DNA of 64,000 nt from Morchella semilibera (lineage: Eukaryota > Ascomycota > Pezizomycetes > Pezizales > Morchellaceae): contig CM018609.1 of the NCBI GenBank assembly GCA_009192285.1, forward strand, positions 885,282 to 949,281. Reading direction: 5' to 3'. Below the pieces are notes generated by a model. It had not been told where the DNA came from, searched no databases, and was given only the letters and a program-made list of their open reading frames with translations. Made by a program: the position numbers and the translations under genes. Shown one piece after another: positions 1 through 11,838 of the stretch (the first letter of the stretch is position 1; each line of letters starts with the position of its first letter).

Positions 1-1370
1 GGTTTCATAATTACATGTACATGTACAGTACCATTAAGCTAGTAATACGGTAGGAATATGGTACAGTAGCTATAGTAATCTGGTTTAATATAGTGATTTC
101 CACTTAGTGGGAGTCGAGGACAATCACGGGGGAACCTGATTAGAAATATGAAGAAACAAAAAGAAAACAAGAGAATAAGATACGAGTACAATCCCCCTTA
201 ATCAACCTCGAAATTAATGGGATCTAATACTAAAGCCCTACCAAAAATTTGAAAACCTGACCTGGTGCACATGTATAATAGACACAGGACTATCATAACC
301 ATCAATAAATCTACTATCTCGGAGTGTTAATTACAATCCACGATAGGGACTTTAATTGCGCTTACAGTCTTTTGCCATGAAGTACGTGCATGAATCACGT
401 TGGTTTTTTTTTCCTTTTTCTTTCTTTCCTTTTCTTTTTCTTCTCTGTACGCTTTCGTCGTCTAGGCATACGCGCTAGAGAGTTTTGGGACCGGTATCCA
501 TGATTCACATATTTTTTGTTTTGCCGACGCGTTATTCCCCTCGATTTAGGGTCTATTCGGTTAACACAAAAATCCATAGATTGGTTGCAATCTATGGATT
601 GGGCCTAATAAGATAATCACCTCCGGGGGTGTTTTTTTTATTCAACATATGGATTGCAACTAATGGATAAGTCCCTCTCTTATACTTTACGTATTGTAGG
701 AAAATCTGCCCTATCGGTATACTCCATCCCTGCCAAATTTCTAGTAATTTCGAGAAGAAATGATAAAATTCGGTGTTTTTTCCAACAAACATATCTCTCA
801 AGATATATATACATGTACCTATCCCTTCCTTATTTCCGGAAAATGCCAGCCGTTGTGGAAATGGGAATATTGCGGTATATAAGTATGTATGTCTTTCGAT
901 TGTACGTACATGGATCATGGAGTCAGGCTTTGATGTATCAGATTGAGATCTTCATAGTCTGCCTCATAAGGTTTCAAATATCTGATATATGGTCACGATT
1001 AGGTAGACACTGTTATATACAATTCGGTAGCATACCCCGCTCTTGTTTATTGTACTATAGGTTTGACTATGATGATTTACTCGGTTGGGATAAAGTCTAA
1101 TATTCTAAGTTATACGTGGTATATGATCCTTTATCCTGGCCCTAAGCTTTGAATTAAATTTTCAAGGCCTGCGCATGTCAGGTACTACCTGTGACGAGCA
1201 AAGGAGGAAGATTCGGCATAGTATTGCGGCTGAGGTACTTTATAGAGGCGTTTGATTTATGCATATACCACCAGGTGTTTGGGATAAAGCTTAAGCTTTC
1301 ATGCATCATTCCCTCCTCTTGACATATACGTATTTACAGATCGAGAACACACAAAAAAAATATTACCAAA
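1..1370. other. Intergenic, no gene seen
   Basis: No reading frame here shows a recognisable motif. It contains two overlapping TACATGTA palindromes at 12-25, a pyrimidine-rich tract at about 404-445 and a perfect hairpin at 571-600 (listed separately). The longer frames at 592-1100 look like chance ORFs. Confidence 0.6.
571..600. repeat. Perfect 13-bp hairpin with 4-base loop
   Basis: The arms AATCCATAGATTG (571-583) and CAATCTATGGATT (588-600) are exact reverse complements separated by GTTG. Related words recur just downstream (ATATGGATTGCAAC near 648-660). It has no T-tract and lies far from any gene, so a terminator role is not supported. It may be the tip of a degraded inverted-repeat element. 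Confidence 0.85.
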
Positions 1371-2322
1371 ATGCCACCAATCATCAAATTACTCTGTTTT
1401 GTGGTCCTGATTACCTTTTACGTACTACTCATATTCCAACACCTAAGGATCATCAAGGACACCGTCAACCAAACCATACTTCCCGAAGGCTTCAAAAAAA
1501 CTCCTCAAACACTACGGAAGTGGAAGACAGCGCTAGTTTTTTCTGGAATTTTGACTAGTATTCTAAACATCACCCTCATAGTTTTCTGCCTCTACCGCCC
1601 CCTGGTCGGCACCTGGGATAACAAGACCTCCCCCTGGACTAGAAGACGCCTAGCAAGGACTTATTATGTGCTTCTCAACACCGTACTACTTCTAATGTGT
1701 CTAGCCCCGATACTAGTCTTTGCTATGTCGCCGTTATTTGTTACCGGCATGGAGTGGAAGAGGGAATATAAGGATGCGTGCAAAGGCATGGCCATCATAG
1801 CTGCCCTCGACTCGCCAGAAGAGAGATCCACGAATGATATACGCTTCACGAACCAAACCACAAACCTTGGATTCAGGATGTCAATGTACCCTATCCCTGT
1901 GCCAGAAAGAATGGATCCGAATGGGGTCTACAATTTCTCCGTTACGACCAGCGGTGAGGGAGCGTCTTCGAATCCATCATGGACCCATATTGAGTATGAT
2001 CTTGGCCACAAACGGTACCGGCGTTTTGGATAGCAGCAATGCCGTTGTTCAAGAGGGCGAGTATGACGTGGGAAAACACTTCGGCATTCCAAAAATGGGT
2101 CTGCAGGGGGACCTGAGTAGCTTCGATGCTCACTGCCACTGGGATTCAGCAGTGAGGATTATGGACGCGGAGGATAAGGTGGTTGCCAAGACGGCGCAGT
2201 TTACGATGTGTGGTCGGCTGCAGGCGTGTGTTGATGAGAGTTTGGGGGATTTGGCTGCGGTGCCGGTGGGGTTGTTGGTGCTGCAGAGAGCGGGGAGGGA
2301 CTCGACTTGCTGTGGTGTGTAG
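1371..2322 (+). pseudogene. Three-TM membrane family copy B, one frame break
   Basis: This is a member of the five-copy family best seen intact at 5892-6977 and 20052-20984. The frame from ATG 1371 encodes hydrophobic segments at about residues 4-22, 54-76 and 100-124. The family-like SPLFVT...W...Y...C.G stretch, LDSPEERS and GVYNFSV follow. That frame stops at 2033. The homologous continuation (GKHFGIPKMGLQGD, KTAQFTMCGRLQAC, AVPVGLLVLQRAGR, CC) lies in another frame from about 2030 to 2322, with no splice sites between. A single-base shift in a T/G run near 2025-2033 explains it. That could be real decay or an assembly indel. Function is unknown. The topology suggests a membrane protein with its C-terminal domain on the non-cytosolic side. 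Confidence 0.6.
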
Positions 2323-4172
2323 AGATCTCTGGGGAGGGTGGTGTGGTCCTCATGGGACCTTTGGTGTTTGTTTGCTTGCATTGAGTTTTGTTGTGGTTTT
2401 CATCTTTCATTATTCTGGATCAGGGGATATATAGCTTTTCAATGAAACTTTCATCAGCAAGATCAGAAAACAAGTTCCAACCCGTAAATATTTAACAGCC
2501 AGGCCGCAAGGTGTCAAACGGATAATATATTAGGTAATGAATTGTGTACTTTACCAGAAGACTCTATTGTTCGAGGCCGCAACAGTCGATTCTTTCCTGC
2601 TTATGTTTTAAAAAAAACGATAATGTAGCCACAATTGACCCCCTTAGATCCATATGGAGCCCCCATGCTCGGAACTATATCACTTTCCACCTAAACCACG
2701 ACATATGTAGAGGAGCTAGTCAACACGTATATTCGAAACCCAGACAGACGGGTGAGCGGTACGGTACCGAGAGTCATGCTGAAGAATATTTCGTAGGCGC
2801 TTCCACATTGAAAAACGAGGCCTCGAAGGTCGCTCCACGATTAACAGGTACCGTACCATTATCCGTCAGCATGATTCTTCCTTTGGTACCTGCTCCCACT
2901 ATCCAGGGACACTTCTAGCCGAATAGCCAAAGACCCCCTGGATAAATTAGAAATATCTTTTCTTAGTTACGGGTGAAAGATTCGTCCGGGTCGTCCCCTT
3001 TTTAGGGGGCCCATGCCTCAACCCAGAAGTTGGGCGATTCGGACCTCTATAAGTTGGGCCGGCTGAAGCAGTATCTCTTGGTTTAAGATCTTCGAATTTT
3101 AATTTGGACTGGCATGGCTGTCTATTGGACAATAGTATTGAATGGAAAAGTGCAGAGTTGATTGGATAGGTAAGCACATGAACTGATTGGTTCCCACTTA
3201 GACATACCCGTTTTTTAAGAGCCTGATATGGCTGATGAAACCTATAATAGTTTTCAACGTACATTTCTGGTTATTGAACACCAAAATCCCTAGCCTAGAG
3301 CCTTTCGTTTCCATCCTTCGCCCCAATTAGGAGCTTGAAGTTGATTCCTAAATCCACAGGCGGAAATAGTTTAATATATAAGATCGCTCGATATCAAATG
3401 AGGCGCGAAGAATTTCAAACCACCCCATCTTGTAGGCTTATGAGCGGTAGATAAGATAAGCCTCATCTTCTCTCACTCGTCTGGGGATCGAGTGAGGAAT
3501 TATGAGCCAAGACCCGAAACAGTTCTCCGCAAAAAAAGGGAAATGACCAACTCCCTCTTGGGAATCCGCTGATGACGTATGTTCTGAAGAACTCTGGTAA
3601 ACCCTTTTTTGGGTTGATTGGCCGATAAGTAAACCTCGTGGGTGACAGCTAGCTACATACATGTAGACGTCGAGTAAAGCTTGTTAGTAATCACTTCCTA
3701 CCTTTAATGGTATCCATCACCCAGTGCATCTATTTATTTTCGAGACATTATTATTATTATGGTGTTCTCAAACAAGTTAGAATGAGGCTCGTGTTGTGAG
3801 GAATACTAAGGATAAGGTATGTTAGCTCGACTCACTCAAGAACTAGTGGGAAGCTTTTGAGGCTCCGTCAATATTACGACAATATACACACACTAGAGCC
3901 TAAATGGAGAGCTAGAGATGAATATCAAAAAAAGCCCTAGTCACCACACAAATTGCAAATCCCGCACTACTTGTATACAAATATAAAGTACCCTTGTTTA
4001 CAATCACCCATCTATCTCAATTCCATCAAAACTTCAGAACATTTAAACCTCAAACCATTTTATCAAGACACCACAACGTCCATCGATTATCCCCAAAACC
4101 TACTTAAAAGCAAATATACAAACAGTATTTGCAGTTAGAATCCCTTGTTCTTTCTTCACTGTCACTACGGCT
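2323..4172. other. Intergenic, no gene seen
   Basis: I see no supported gene in this stretch. It holds a TACATGTA at 3658-3665 and an 11-bp pair GGTACGGTACC / GGTACCGTACC (2758-2768 and 2847-2857) inside otherwise unstructured sequence. The open frames lack motifs and overlap on both strands. Confidence 0.5.
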
Positions 4173-4445
4173 ATGAAGTCCACTACATCTCAATCGCCTC
4201 TTTCAAAGGCTACTCTCCACGCCACTACCACTACAAAAATTTCTACAGCTGTCAAAACTACCACTACCAAACCAATCGACGCTGCTACCACCAACACTGC
4301 TACTACCACCGTCACCACTGTTGCCCCAAACCTCGAGGCACCTGTAAAGCTCCCAGCTATTCCAGCACGCGCATACATGAAGCCAGCCAGCCACCGTCGC
4401 GACAGCGTTTTTGCCAGAGAGCTTCCGGGGTCAGGGGGGAAGTAG
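4173..4445 (+). CDS. Possible small Thr-rich protein (90 aa)
   Basis: The frame from ATG 4173 encodes a Thr/Ala/Lys-rich low-complexity stretch (residues 3-50). A more ordinary C-terminus follows with APVKLPAIPARAY and a basic HRRDSVFAREL segment. There is no signal peptide or membrane segment. Low complexity alone can keep a frame open, and the complementary strand is open too, so this may not be a gene. I recognise no family. Confidence 0.22.
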   Translation: MKSTTSQSPLSKATLHATTTTKISTAVKTTTTKPIDAATTNTATTTVTTVAPNLEAPVKLPAIPARAYMKPASHRRDSVFARELPGSGGK

Positions 4446-5891
4446 GGGCACCTCACGAGAGGTGCCAAGTACTGGTTGCACCGATCGGCGGTAGAGCTGG
4501 GAGCGGGGGACGGGCAACTTTCTGTTCTCTTCTTCTGTCTCTTTTACTGATAACCAAAGGGTTATTTGGGTGCAAAAATGTTACTTGGAGCGGTTTCTCA
4601 TTTTTTCCTCTTTCTTTGGCGTCGATGTAGAAGATGAGGGCATGGAGGGCTACGTATGGATCTGGTTCAGAAAGTGGCGGGGGACTAATATCTTTAATAT
4701 TCTGTAGACACGGTTTGAACTTATGAAATTCTTGTACATGCGGATCTGTGGGTGGGTTTCTTTTTCTAAATAGTATGCACAACTTCTGGTCTTGGTAGCT
4801 ATAACGTAGTCGAGCAGGCAGATATCGGGCTTGCCTGTTACAGTCTCGATCTCCCCGAATCTTGAATTTACTTTGATGAGCTTTATATCTCTCTACTATG
4901 AATGCTTGTAATGATGAAGCTTAAATACATGTCCCATATCTATGCTTTTCATGCACTATATTGTGGTACCCTGGGCATCTCCCTTCGTTTGAGAGGACCA
5001 CATGTCCTGTTTAATCAAGTAATTATACGTTCCTGACAGTCATAGCCACCAGATCCAATTCCCGGCGAAATATCTTACCATACGTATGCCCATTGAGAGT
5101 CCAGATGCAATTTGCGGGCTTGATAAAAGTTATACCTACTGCTTCCTCGCGCTCAAGCTATTAAAAATAAACCCCCTTTTTTGTTTGTTGGTATTGTCTC
5201 AGCTCTTATCTCGGGGGGGGGGGGGTAAGGGGCCGTTTTCTGTTTGTTGCTTCTGTGCATATAATACCTTAAATAGACTAAAAATGCTGTATTTGCTGGA
5301 CATGTCTTTTCTCGGGGGTGTTTTTGTATCGATTCGTTCTACCCAGGTAGTGAAACTCGTGACTATAGAGATCATAGAGGATCACTCGGTCTTGGCATTC
5401 GGGTGTTGGACGCATGGTGGAAATGATCGCACCCGCGGCGATGTGTGATATGTATCCACTACACCTAACTTCTGCTGCCGTAGATGAACTTTTCTGGGAT
5501 TTGGATTGATCACTGCTCCAGATAAGATGTGATTTATGAACAAAATCGGGTTCTTCGTTCTGTAGCCTGTTCTGGTAGTGGGAATTAAAGACCAATCAGC
5601 TTATTGGAGCGGTAGCTCAGATACTAGGATATCATACAATAATAATAGTAGCTGTAGAATCTTCATGTTAGTATATCTATGCTTTGATACTCTGTAGATA
5701 ACAACATACCTCGAACCGAACATACGTAGTGTATCACTCGTCGTTGTCGTGCTTGGCTCCTACGTTAGTATATTGATGCCAAAAATAGCTATTCCTCATC
5801 AACTCCACAAAGGGTCCCTTATCAACGTCAGAAGCTCACCGTATCATCAATTTCCATCACACACTCTTTCAAAGTCCAACGGATTACCACA
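4446..5891. other. Intergenic, no gene seen
   Basis: No supported coding region. It holds a poly-G tract at about 5213-5226 and one TATCACTCG (5732-5740) about 150 bases upstream of the membrane-family copy that starts at 5892. Confidence 0.5.
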
Positions 5892-6977
5892 ATGTCCTAC
5901 GTACCTCCCTCCCCTCCCCCTGCACGATGGAATTACCTCACCAGTAAGCTACCCTCATCGCACACTCTCTTTGTAAAAATTCCTGTTGCCGTTGCCGTCG
6001 TCGGAAATCCACTCCTCGCATGGCAACATTATGCCTACGTCTCCATCACCATCAACCCCCTCTCCCATCCGTCACTCTCCACGAATCAATCGCGTATAAC
6101 CCTGCGCGAAGACTTTAGCATCCTCGTGACGCTCGCGCTCCTTATCAGCGTCTTCAATGGCATTCTTGCTTTCCACTTGCTGCGTCTTACACTCGTCGGA
6201 CTCGGTAACCTTCGCGAGTACACAGACCTACGCTCGCCATTGAGCTCGACGGTCACCAAAGTGCTCTGGCGCAGCTTCACGGTGCTAGTGGTGTTGCTTG
6301 CAACGGCGATCGCACTGGCACTGACCTTTGTGCAGTTTGTGAGCCCGTTTGTGACGCCGGAGGTCGCGTGGGAGGAGCGGTATAGGCACGAGTGTGACGG
6401 GCTAAACTTGAGGGCTTTCTTGGATTCTGCAGAGTCAAGGCCAGCGAGGAACGTACTATTCGGAGATCTCCAGAGCATGGGGAGCTATCGTATGGTCATG
6501 GAGAAGGAGGATGATGGTAGGAATAACTTCTCGGTGGTATCGGTAAGAAGTGCACCGAAAGCATTCAATCCAAGGTATGAAAGTGTGCTCTATGATTTTG
6601 AGGGAAGAAACCTGCAGGCGTTTGGTGCCGATGGGGAACTGGCTCTGGAGAGTAGTTTTGGTGTCGGCGCCGCTTTTGCAGTCGAAGAGATGGGACTGGA
6701 AGGTGATGCGGGACCATTCTCAAGGAGATGCGTGTTTGATCCAACGGTGGAGTTGAGAGAGAGGGGCGATGAGAGATTGGTAATGAGAACGGCTCAATTT
6801 ACGATCTGTGGACAGCTGCAGCTTTGTGCAAGGAAAGATTCTTGGGAAAAGATGCAAATTGTAGCAGGGCTGGTGGTATTGATGAGAAAGGAACGACCAG
6901 ACAAGTGTTGCAAAGGAAGCATAATCCCAGGAATGGCAGGAAGAGATTCAGGCTGGAATGGGGAGGGGCGTACTTGA
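5892..6977 (+). CDS. Three-TM membrane protein, unrecognised family, intact copy A (361 aa)
   Basis: This is the most convincing open member of the family. ATG 5892 sits in CCACAATG context and the frame runs unbroken for 361 codons. Membrane segments are predicted at about residues 28-50 (ending in the family motif ITINP), 75-98 and 128-152 (ending SPFVTP). The C-terminal domain of about 200 residues has an early Cys (YRHECDGLNL), LDSAESRPAR, NNFSVVSV, CVFDPTVEL, RTAQFTICGQLQLC and a CCKGSIIPG tail. These motifs recur in the other copies, and the six cysteines suggest disulfides. I do not recognise the family and cannot assign a function. The nearest homologue in the window is the copy at 20052-20984. 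Compared with it, this copy carries a longer N-terminus (Pro-rich, residues 5-12) and an acidic insert (KEDDGR) in place of the DPDP motif. Confidence 0.8.
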   Translation: MSYVPPSPPPARWNYLTSKLPSSHTLFVKIPVAVAVVGNPLLAWQHYAYVSITINPLSHPSLSTNQSRITLREDFSILVTLALLISVFNGILAFHLLRLTLVGLGNLREYTDLRSPLSSTVTKVLWRSFTVLVVLLATAIALALTFVQFVSPFVTPEVAWEERYRHECDGLNLRAFLDSAESRPARNVLFGDLQSMGSYRMVMEKEDDGRNNFSVVSVRSAPKAFNPRYESVLYDFEGRNLQAFGADGELALESSFGVGAAFAVEEMGLEGDAGPFSRRCVFDPTVELRERGDERLVMRTAQFTICGQLQLCARKDSWEKMQIVAGLVVLMRKERPDKCCKGSIIPGMAGRDSGWNGEGRT

Positions 6978-8646
6978 TGTGATTTTGTTTATGCTTATTG
7001 CTTATAGCACTAATGGTATATTTGGACACTCGAAGTCTTCATACTGATGTATGCAATATGCAGCGCGTAGATTGTGTACCCTTCTTTTTGGAGAGGGAAA
7101 GAGAATGGGGAGGGGGGTGGAAAAGGGTGTATGTACATTTACGTGTAAATGTGGGCATGTACATTAGTACATGTATGTACATGCAAGTACACTAATGTAT
7201 TGCAATGACATTTAATTATGATTCTGTAGTATTGTACTTACATGTATGATATATGTAATTTATGAGACAAACATCGTGAATGAATAAATGCAATGCGATT
7301 ACGCGCGAATACTCTAAGATCTAATCGGGGGGAAGAAGTTCCAGAGTCCGCCAAGATAAATGTATGTAACCTTCTCTCCTCTTTAGCCAATCCACACCCG
7401 AACAATTTCTCTTTCTCCTCGTTTAACCATTCTGCTGCGGTCGAGCCCCCCCCCCCCCCCCCCCCCACCACAACCCCTTAAACTTCTTCAACAAATAAGT
7501 GTGGTGATTCTTGTCCATTAATGTCTCTCCTAATGATACCCCCCCCCCCCTTCTCCTCGATCCGGCGAATCGGCGATGGTAACCCATCCCCGTGACATCG
7601 ATTTAGCTGACAAGCGACCTCTTACACAGATGGCCCCAGAGAGGGAGGAGACTGAAAAAAACCAGGATATATATCCGAGCCTCCACCGAATCACCCAATG
7701 GTTCTTTGCCGAAAGATTTACCGACTCTTCCTAAGGCACTCTCGAGCTGCAGTAAAAGAAAACAATAGGTCCCCGTCACATTTGTGTGTGTGTGTGTGTG
7801 CGTCTCGATGGCGAATGAAAAGCAGAACGGAGACGTGACCCGCCTTACCCTCTATTATTGGCCGTGGCGACCACCCAATAACGACGGGCTATGGGCTAGA
7901 AGGAAGGGAGTGCACGAATAATAGGATTCGAGGAAAAATTTCCCCCAATATAGGTGCAACCATAGAAAATTGACCTGAGGACTTGAACCTCGAAAAACAG
8001 TCGCGGGGGGTCGAGTGACACTCTATGAAGAGCAAAAATCCGCACAGTTTCAACGCGACTCTAAAAGCGTACTTTGAAAAAATCACCTTGCCCAACATCT
8101 AACGCACGGCTGTCGGGTCGTAGCTTCACGAATACAGTTACGGCCTACTATACCTCTTGGCAAAACCAGTATGCTTAGTCACCTAACCCCCACCACCGAG
8201 TGACACCCGATGACCAAATAACCGGTCCACTGCATGCTATTGCATCCAGCCCAATATTAACCCAATAAAATGGTCTCGCTACCAAGATCCTCCCCCTTGT
8301 CCGCGGGCATACTATGTGACACCGACATGACCCGCACAGGGAGGGCTGACGGGGGAGTTGGCACGACGGTGGGTATGTATGCTGTCGATTTCTACAGCTG
8401 TTTCGAGGTCTGGTATATATAGGTGGGACAGAAAAAAGGAACTCATGCCGTTGGGGCAGGTGCGAGCGGGTGCACACACTAGGAAGCTTTTTGGCTACTT
8501 GATTGGGAATTGCCGTCTCATCAAATGATCCTACACTGTAATGTAATACAAGACTAATTCGATCGAAGACACTACACTATTGAGTAAAAAGATAAAGGAG
8601 AAAGAAAAAAAAGAATACACGAACCGATCACTGCGTAGAGTGCTGC
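6978..8646. other. Intergenic with repeats, no gene seen
   Basis: Contains a cluster of near-palindromic ATGTAC/TACATG words at 7128-7196, including two TACATGTA (7167-7174 and 7239-7246). It also contains poly-C runs at 7446-7466 and 7540-7549 and a TG microsatellite at about 7783-7800. No supported gene. Confidence 0.5.
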
Positions 8647-9655
8647 CTAGAGATAGTCTCTTCCCTCGACTCCGTGAACCCTATGTTTTGACTTGCAGCA
8701 ATTGCCTCCCCTCTTAGCTCTCCCCAGCATAAGCAGCCCAACGGGCACCGCCACATCCAGCCCCACGCTCTCCTTCGCACAAACCACCAACGGGCCACAA
8801 ATTTTGAACTGCGTCGTCTTGACCAGCACCTCTCCCTCCCTCTCCCTCGAATCCACAATCCTCACAGTCGGATCGAATACGCATCGACTCTCAAACAGTT
8901 CAATATCTCCCTTCATGTTGAGGGCAGGTAGAAGAAATTGCTTTCCCGTCGTAAAGTCTCCGTCGAAACAACGGCGTTTTTGGTCGTGTGGATGGTATAC
9001 CGACTGGATGAGAGGTTGTATTCGATGCGTTCTAAGTCAGGCGACCCGAGGTTTGTGCTGTTGCTCATTACATTGAAGTTATAGATGCCACTACCATTGA
9101 ACCCAGTTGCAACGGGGTCAGGACTCATCGCCATGCTAACGGTTTCCCCAGAGAACCGGTTCTCGAAAGTCACTTCGTTCGTCTGACGCACGCCAGGTAG
9201 ATCAAGAGTACCCACAAGTCCATACCATCGCAGGAATGCTTGTATGCGCTCCTCCAGCTCCACGCGGGAGTAACGAACGGCGCCACAAAAAGAACTGACG
9301 ACACAAACACCGTAAAGAGACAAGCGACGAGTAGATAGAGATAAAAGATAAACGAGGATCTACGGCCGGGAGAGCGAGCACCAGGGAGTTTGTCGTCACT
9401 ATAAGCGATACAGAGGGGGATGAGGAGAAATTTGATGCATGCAACGAGATTGCTGGTACCCGTGAGGATGGCGAAGATGAGGATACCAGCAAACTCGCCA
9501 CGAATGTCGCTGGATTTGTTGGTGGAGCGGGAAGGATTCCATTCGGGCTCAACGGTAGTTTTGATATAGATGTAATGCCAGACGGCGACGCCGATATAGT
9601 TGGGGAGGTATATAATGAAGAATACACATGGTGGGATGTACGATTCAATACCCAT
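8647..9655 (-). pseudogene. Three-TM membrane family copy C, two frame breaks
   Basis: On the minus strand a frame from ATG 9655 encodes three membrane segments (residues about 8-32, 52-78 and 104-130). APFVTP...W...Y...CDGMDLWVLL follows. The homologous continuation shifts frame near 9200 (LPGVRQTNEVTF, MSPDPVATGF, GIYNFNV, ERIEYNLSSSRY). It shifts again near 8925 (KGDIELFESRCVFDPTVRI, KTTQFKICGPLVVCA, AVPVGLLMLGRA, CC). Both shifts fit one missing base at GG or CCC runs and neither has splice signals. All family landmarks are otherwise present at normal spacing, so the copy is young or the shifts are sequence errors. The conserved MSPDPVATGF resembles MDPDPYAVWGF of the 20-kb copy. Confidence 0.6.
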
Positions 9656-10549
9656 GATGTGTTTGAGTAGTAGAGGTTGCGGATGTGTGGGGAGTGGTGT
9701 ATGTGTAGTGTCGATGGATGTTTGATTGAGTAGGAAGTAGATCGAAGGTAGCCGTTGTTGAGTTGTTTTATGCTAGGTGTATAGGAGGAAACTTTCAAGG
9801 TGTATCCGAAGCTGTTTGAGTAAGTTTGTATGAAAACAATTCAATGATCTCAATCACCAGGGCACGGGGTGAGGTCAGCAGCTGCCTGCCAGGTCAATAG
9901 GAGCCCTCTCAATACTATGTCGCTGAGTCCCTTTATTGTTTGAGTGTACAACGTCCCCTCAAACGACGACCTATGGGCACAACGGTCCGATGATCTGTCA
10001 CTTCGTAGTTATAGAACTCGTCGCCTGTAATATATTCTATTCACAAAGTATCACTCGCCCACGTGATATATGGAGTATCGTGAGATCGAGAGGATCCGCT
10101 TGGTTCGATGGTATATATATGTAGTTATGTCGCGGTAGAAGAGAATCGTATCCAGGATCGACCGACATGAAGGTGCTATTTTTCTTTCAGGATGCAATGT
10201 CCTTGTTTGTGGGTAATTTACTATTGACAATGAAAGAACACGTGATTGCCAAGCGAACACGTTGTTTTGATTGTTGGAATGTTGAGAGAATAAAAGGTGC
10301 TAGGCACAAACATCTACCACTGGGAAGATTTCTCCATTACAATATACACCTACCCGTCGGTCGACATCACAGTCTTTAATGAATTAAGAGGCTTTCTAGG
10401 GTACAACAAATTTAGCAATCTACATCATATGAACAGTTTAAAATAAAGGCCCCCCGGTGCCATCAAAAAAACATGAGTGGGATAAACCGAAGCGGGAATT
10501 TGAGGTAGATACATGTAGGTATAAAAAGCCTTGTCAAGAAGACCTAGCT
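9656..10549. other. Intergenic, no gene seen
   Basis: This is the upstream side of copy C and the downstream side of copy D. It carries TATCACTCG (10049-10057), followed by CCCACGTGATA, and a TACATGTA at 10510-10517. No coding region is supported. Confidence 0.5.
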
Positions 10550-11400
10550 AGCCAGATAACCATCAACTAATTTTGTACTCTTCCTCCATAACCAGCTAGA
10601 ATTCCCTTCCTTCGATCCCTGGAATCCTATGCTTCCCGATACAACATCGCCCTCCCCTCGCCGCCCTCTGCAGTACCAGCAAACCCACCGGAACCACCAA
10701 CATATGTCCCAAACTTTCATCAGCACTGCATCGTCCGGCCACGACCTCGTGTTTCAACTAGTCCACGACTTGCACGGTCGGGTCAAATACACAATACCCC
10801 CCAAAATGTTCCGTGTCTGCGTGTAACCAGTATCCTAAGCTGTGGCCCTAGCTTAAACGTACCTTCCTGAATGAAGTAACTGTCATTCAAGGCACAGTGC
10901 GGTTCATCCCCAAGATTATACTCGGTATGTGCCTATGGCGGGGAACCTGCAGACACACCCGTGCTAACAACAGAGAAGTTGTACACCCCGCGGCGGTCCA
11001 TCTCTGCCGACAGAGTGGGGCTCACGGTCATGTTAAAACCATCATTTCTGGCTAGGCTTATGAAGCGTATATTGTTCGTCGAACGCATCTCCGGCGAGTC
11101 TAGGGCAACTCTAATATCCATACCTCAACACACATCTTGATAAACCTTCCTCCAATACACGTCAGCGACAATATATACTGATACAGGTGTCAGTGCAAGT
11201 ATGATAACAACTATTGTAATTGTAATGAACGCGCCGAACACCCTGGCACCGCCGGCTCAGAGGTAATCCACCAGGTTCGTATTGAGATTCTTTGCCTGAG
11301 CGTATGTAAGGCCTAGGTGAACACACCATAGGCGGCGAAGCAGTTGAAAGGAACTATTACAAAGGCGAGGTTGCGGATTGTATTAAGTCTCCGTATCCGC
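10550..11400 (-). pseudogene. Three-TM membrane family copy D, heavily decayed relic
   Basis: Fragments on the minus strand match the family. A hydrophobic stretch ends near 11180. A segment at about 10935-11121 then reads MDIRVALDSPEMRSTNNIRF, GFNMTVSPT, MDRRGVYNFSVVSTG. Traces of the C-terminal region lie around 10550-10730 (VCWYCRGR, corresponding to GLLVLMRAGR). The pieces are in several frames with at least one in-frame stop before MDIRV, so this cannot encode a full protein. It resembles copy B (LDSPEERSTNDIRF) more than A or E, so it probably arose from the B lineage. Confidence 0.6.
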
Positions 11401-11665
11401 GGCCTGGTAGCTCGTTGTAATCGTTTAGTGGGTAGATAGTTATATCAGCGTGCCTCAGGGGGCAACTTAGTAGTATAGAGCTATTTGCTGGTGTAGGTAG
11501 ATAGACAAGGTATCTCGGTAAGATCAAACATGAACGTTTTGCTTCTGTGGATATTCGGGGGTTAGGGGTAGTTATTCTTGGAGGTTCTGGGGCGTGATGG
11601 AAAATTAAAGAGGGCTGAGTATAGACGCACATATTGCGATATTATATTTAGAGTTCTTACAAGTA

Positions 11666-11838
11666 CAGTTGAATCTCTCTATAAGGGTACGTCGGGACCA
11701 AAGATTGGTACCCTTATAGGGCGCTTACCCTTATACTAAGCGTGATTTTGTATGAGCGAAGGCCAGAAGGGCCGTAAACACATACCCTTATAGGGCGGTT
11801 ATTCTTATAACGGGTACCTTTATAGGGAGATTCGACTG
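11666..11838. mobile_element. MITE with TA duplication and TATAGGG-type terminal repeats (173 bp)
   Basis: The left end CAGTTGAATCTCTCTATAAG and the reverse complement of the right end, CAGTCGAATCTCCCTATAAA, form terminal inverted repeats of about 26 bp. Each is flanked by the dinucleotide TA (11664-11665 and 11839-11840). CAGT-type ends with TA duplication are typical of the Tc1/mariner-pogo superfamily. There is no ORF, so this is a non-autonomous element. Internally the word ACCCTTATAGGGCG and variants recur as sub-terminal repeats. Confidence 0.8.

Noticed and set aside
2758-2900. Pairs GGTACGGTACC/GGTACCGTACC and TCATGCTGA/TCAGCATGA suggesting an inverted-repeat element
   Set aside because: The two pairs are not nested in the order a hairpin or terminal repeat needs, and the flanks do not match.
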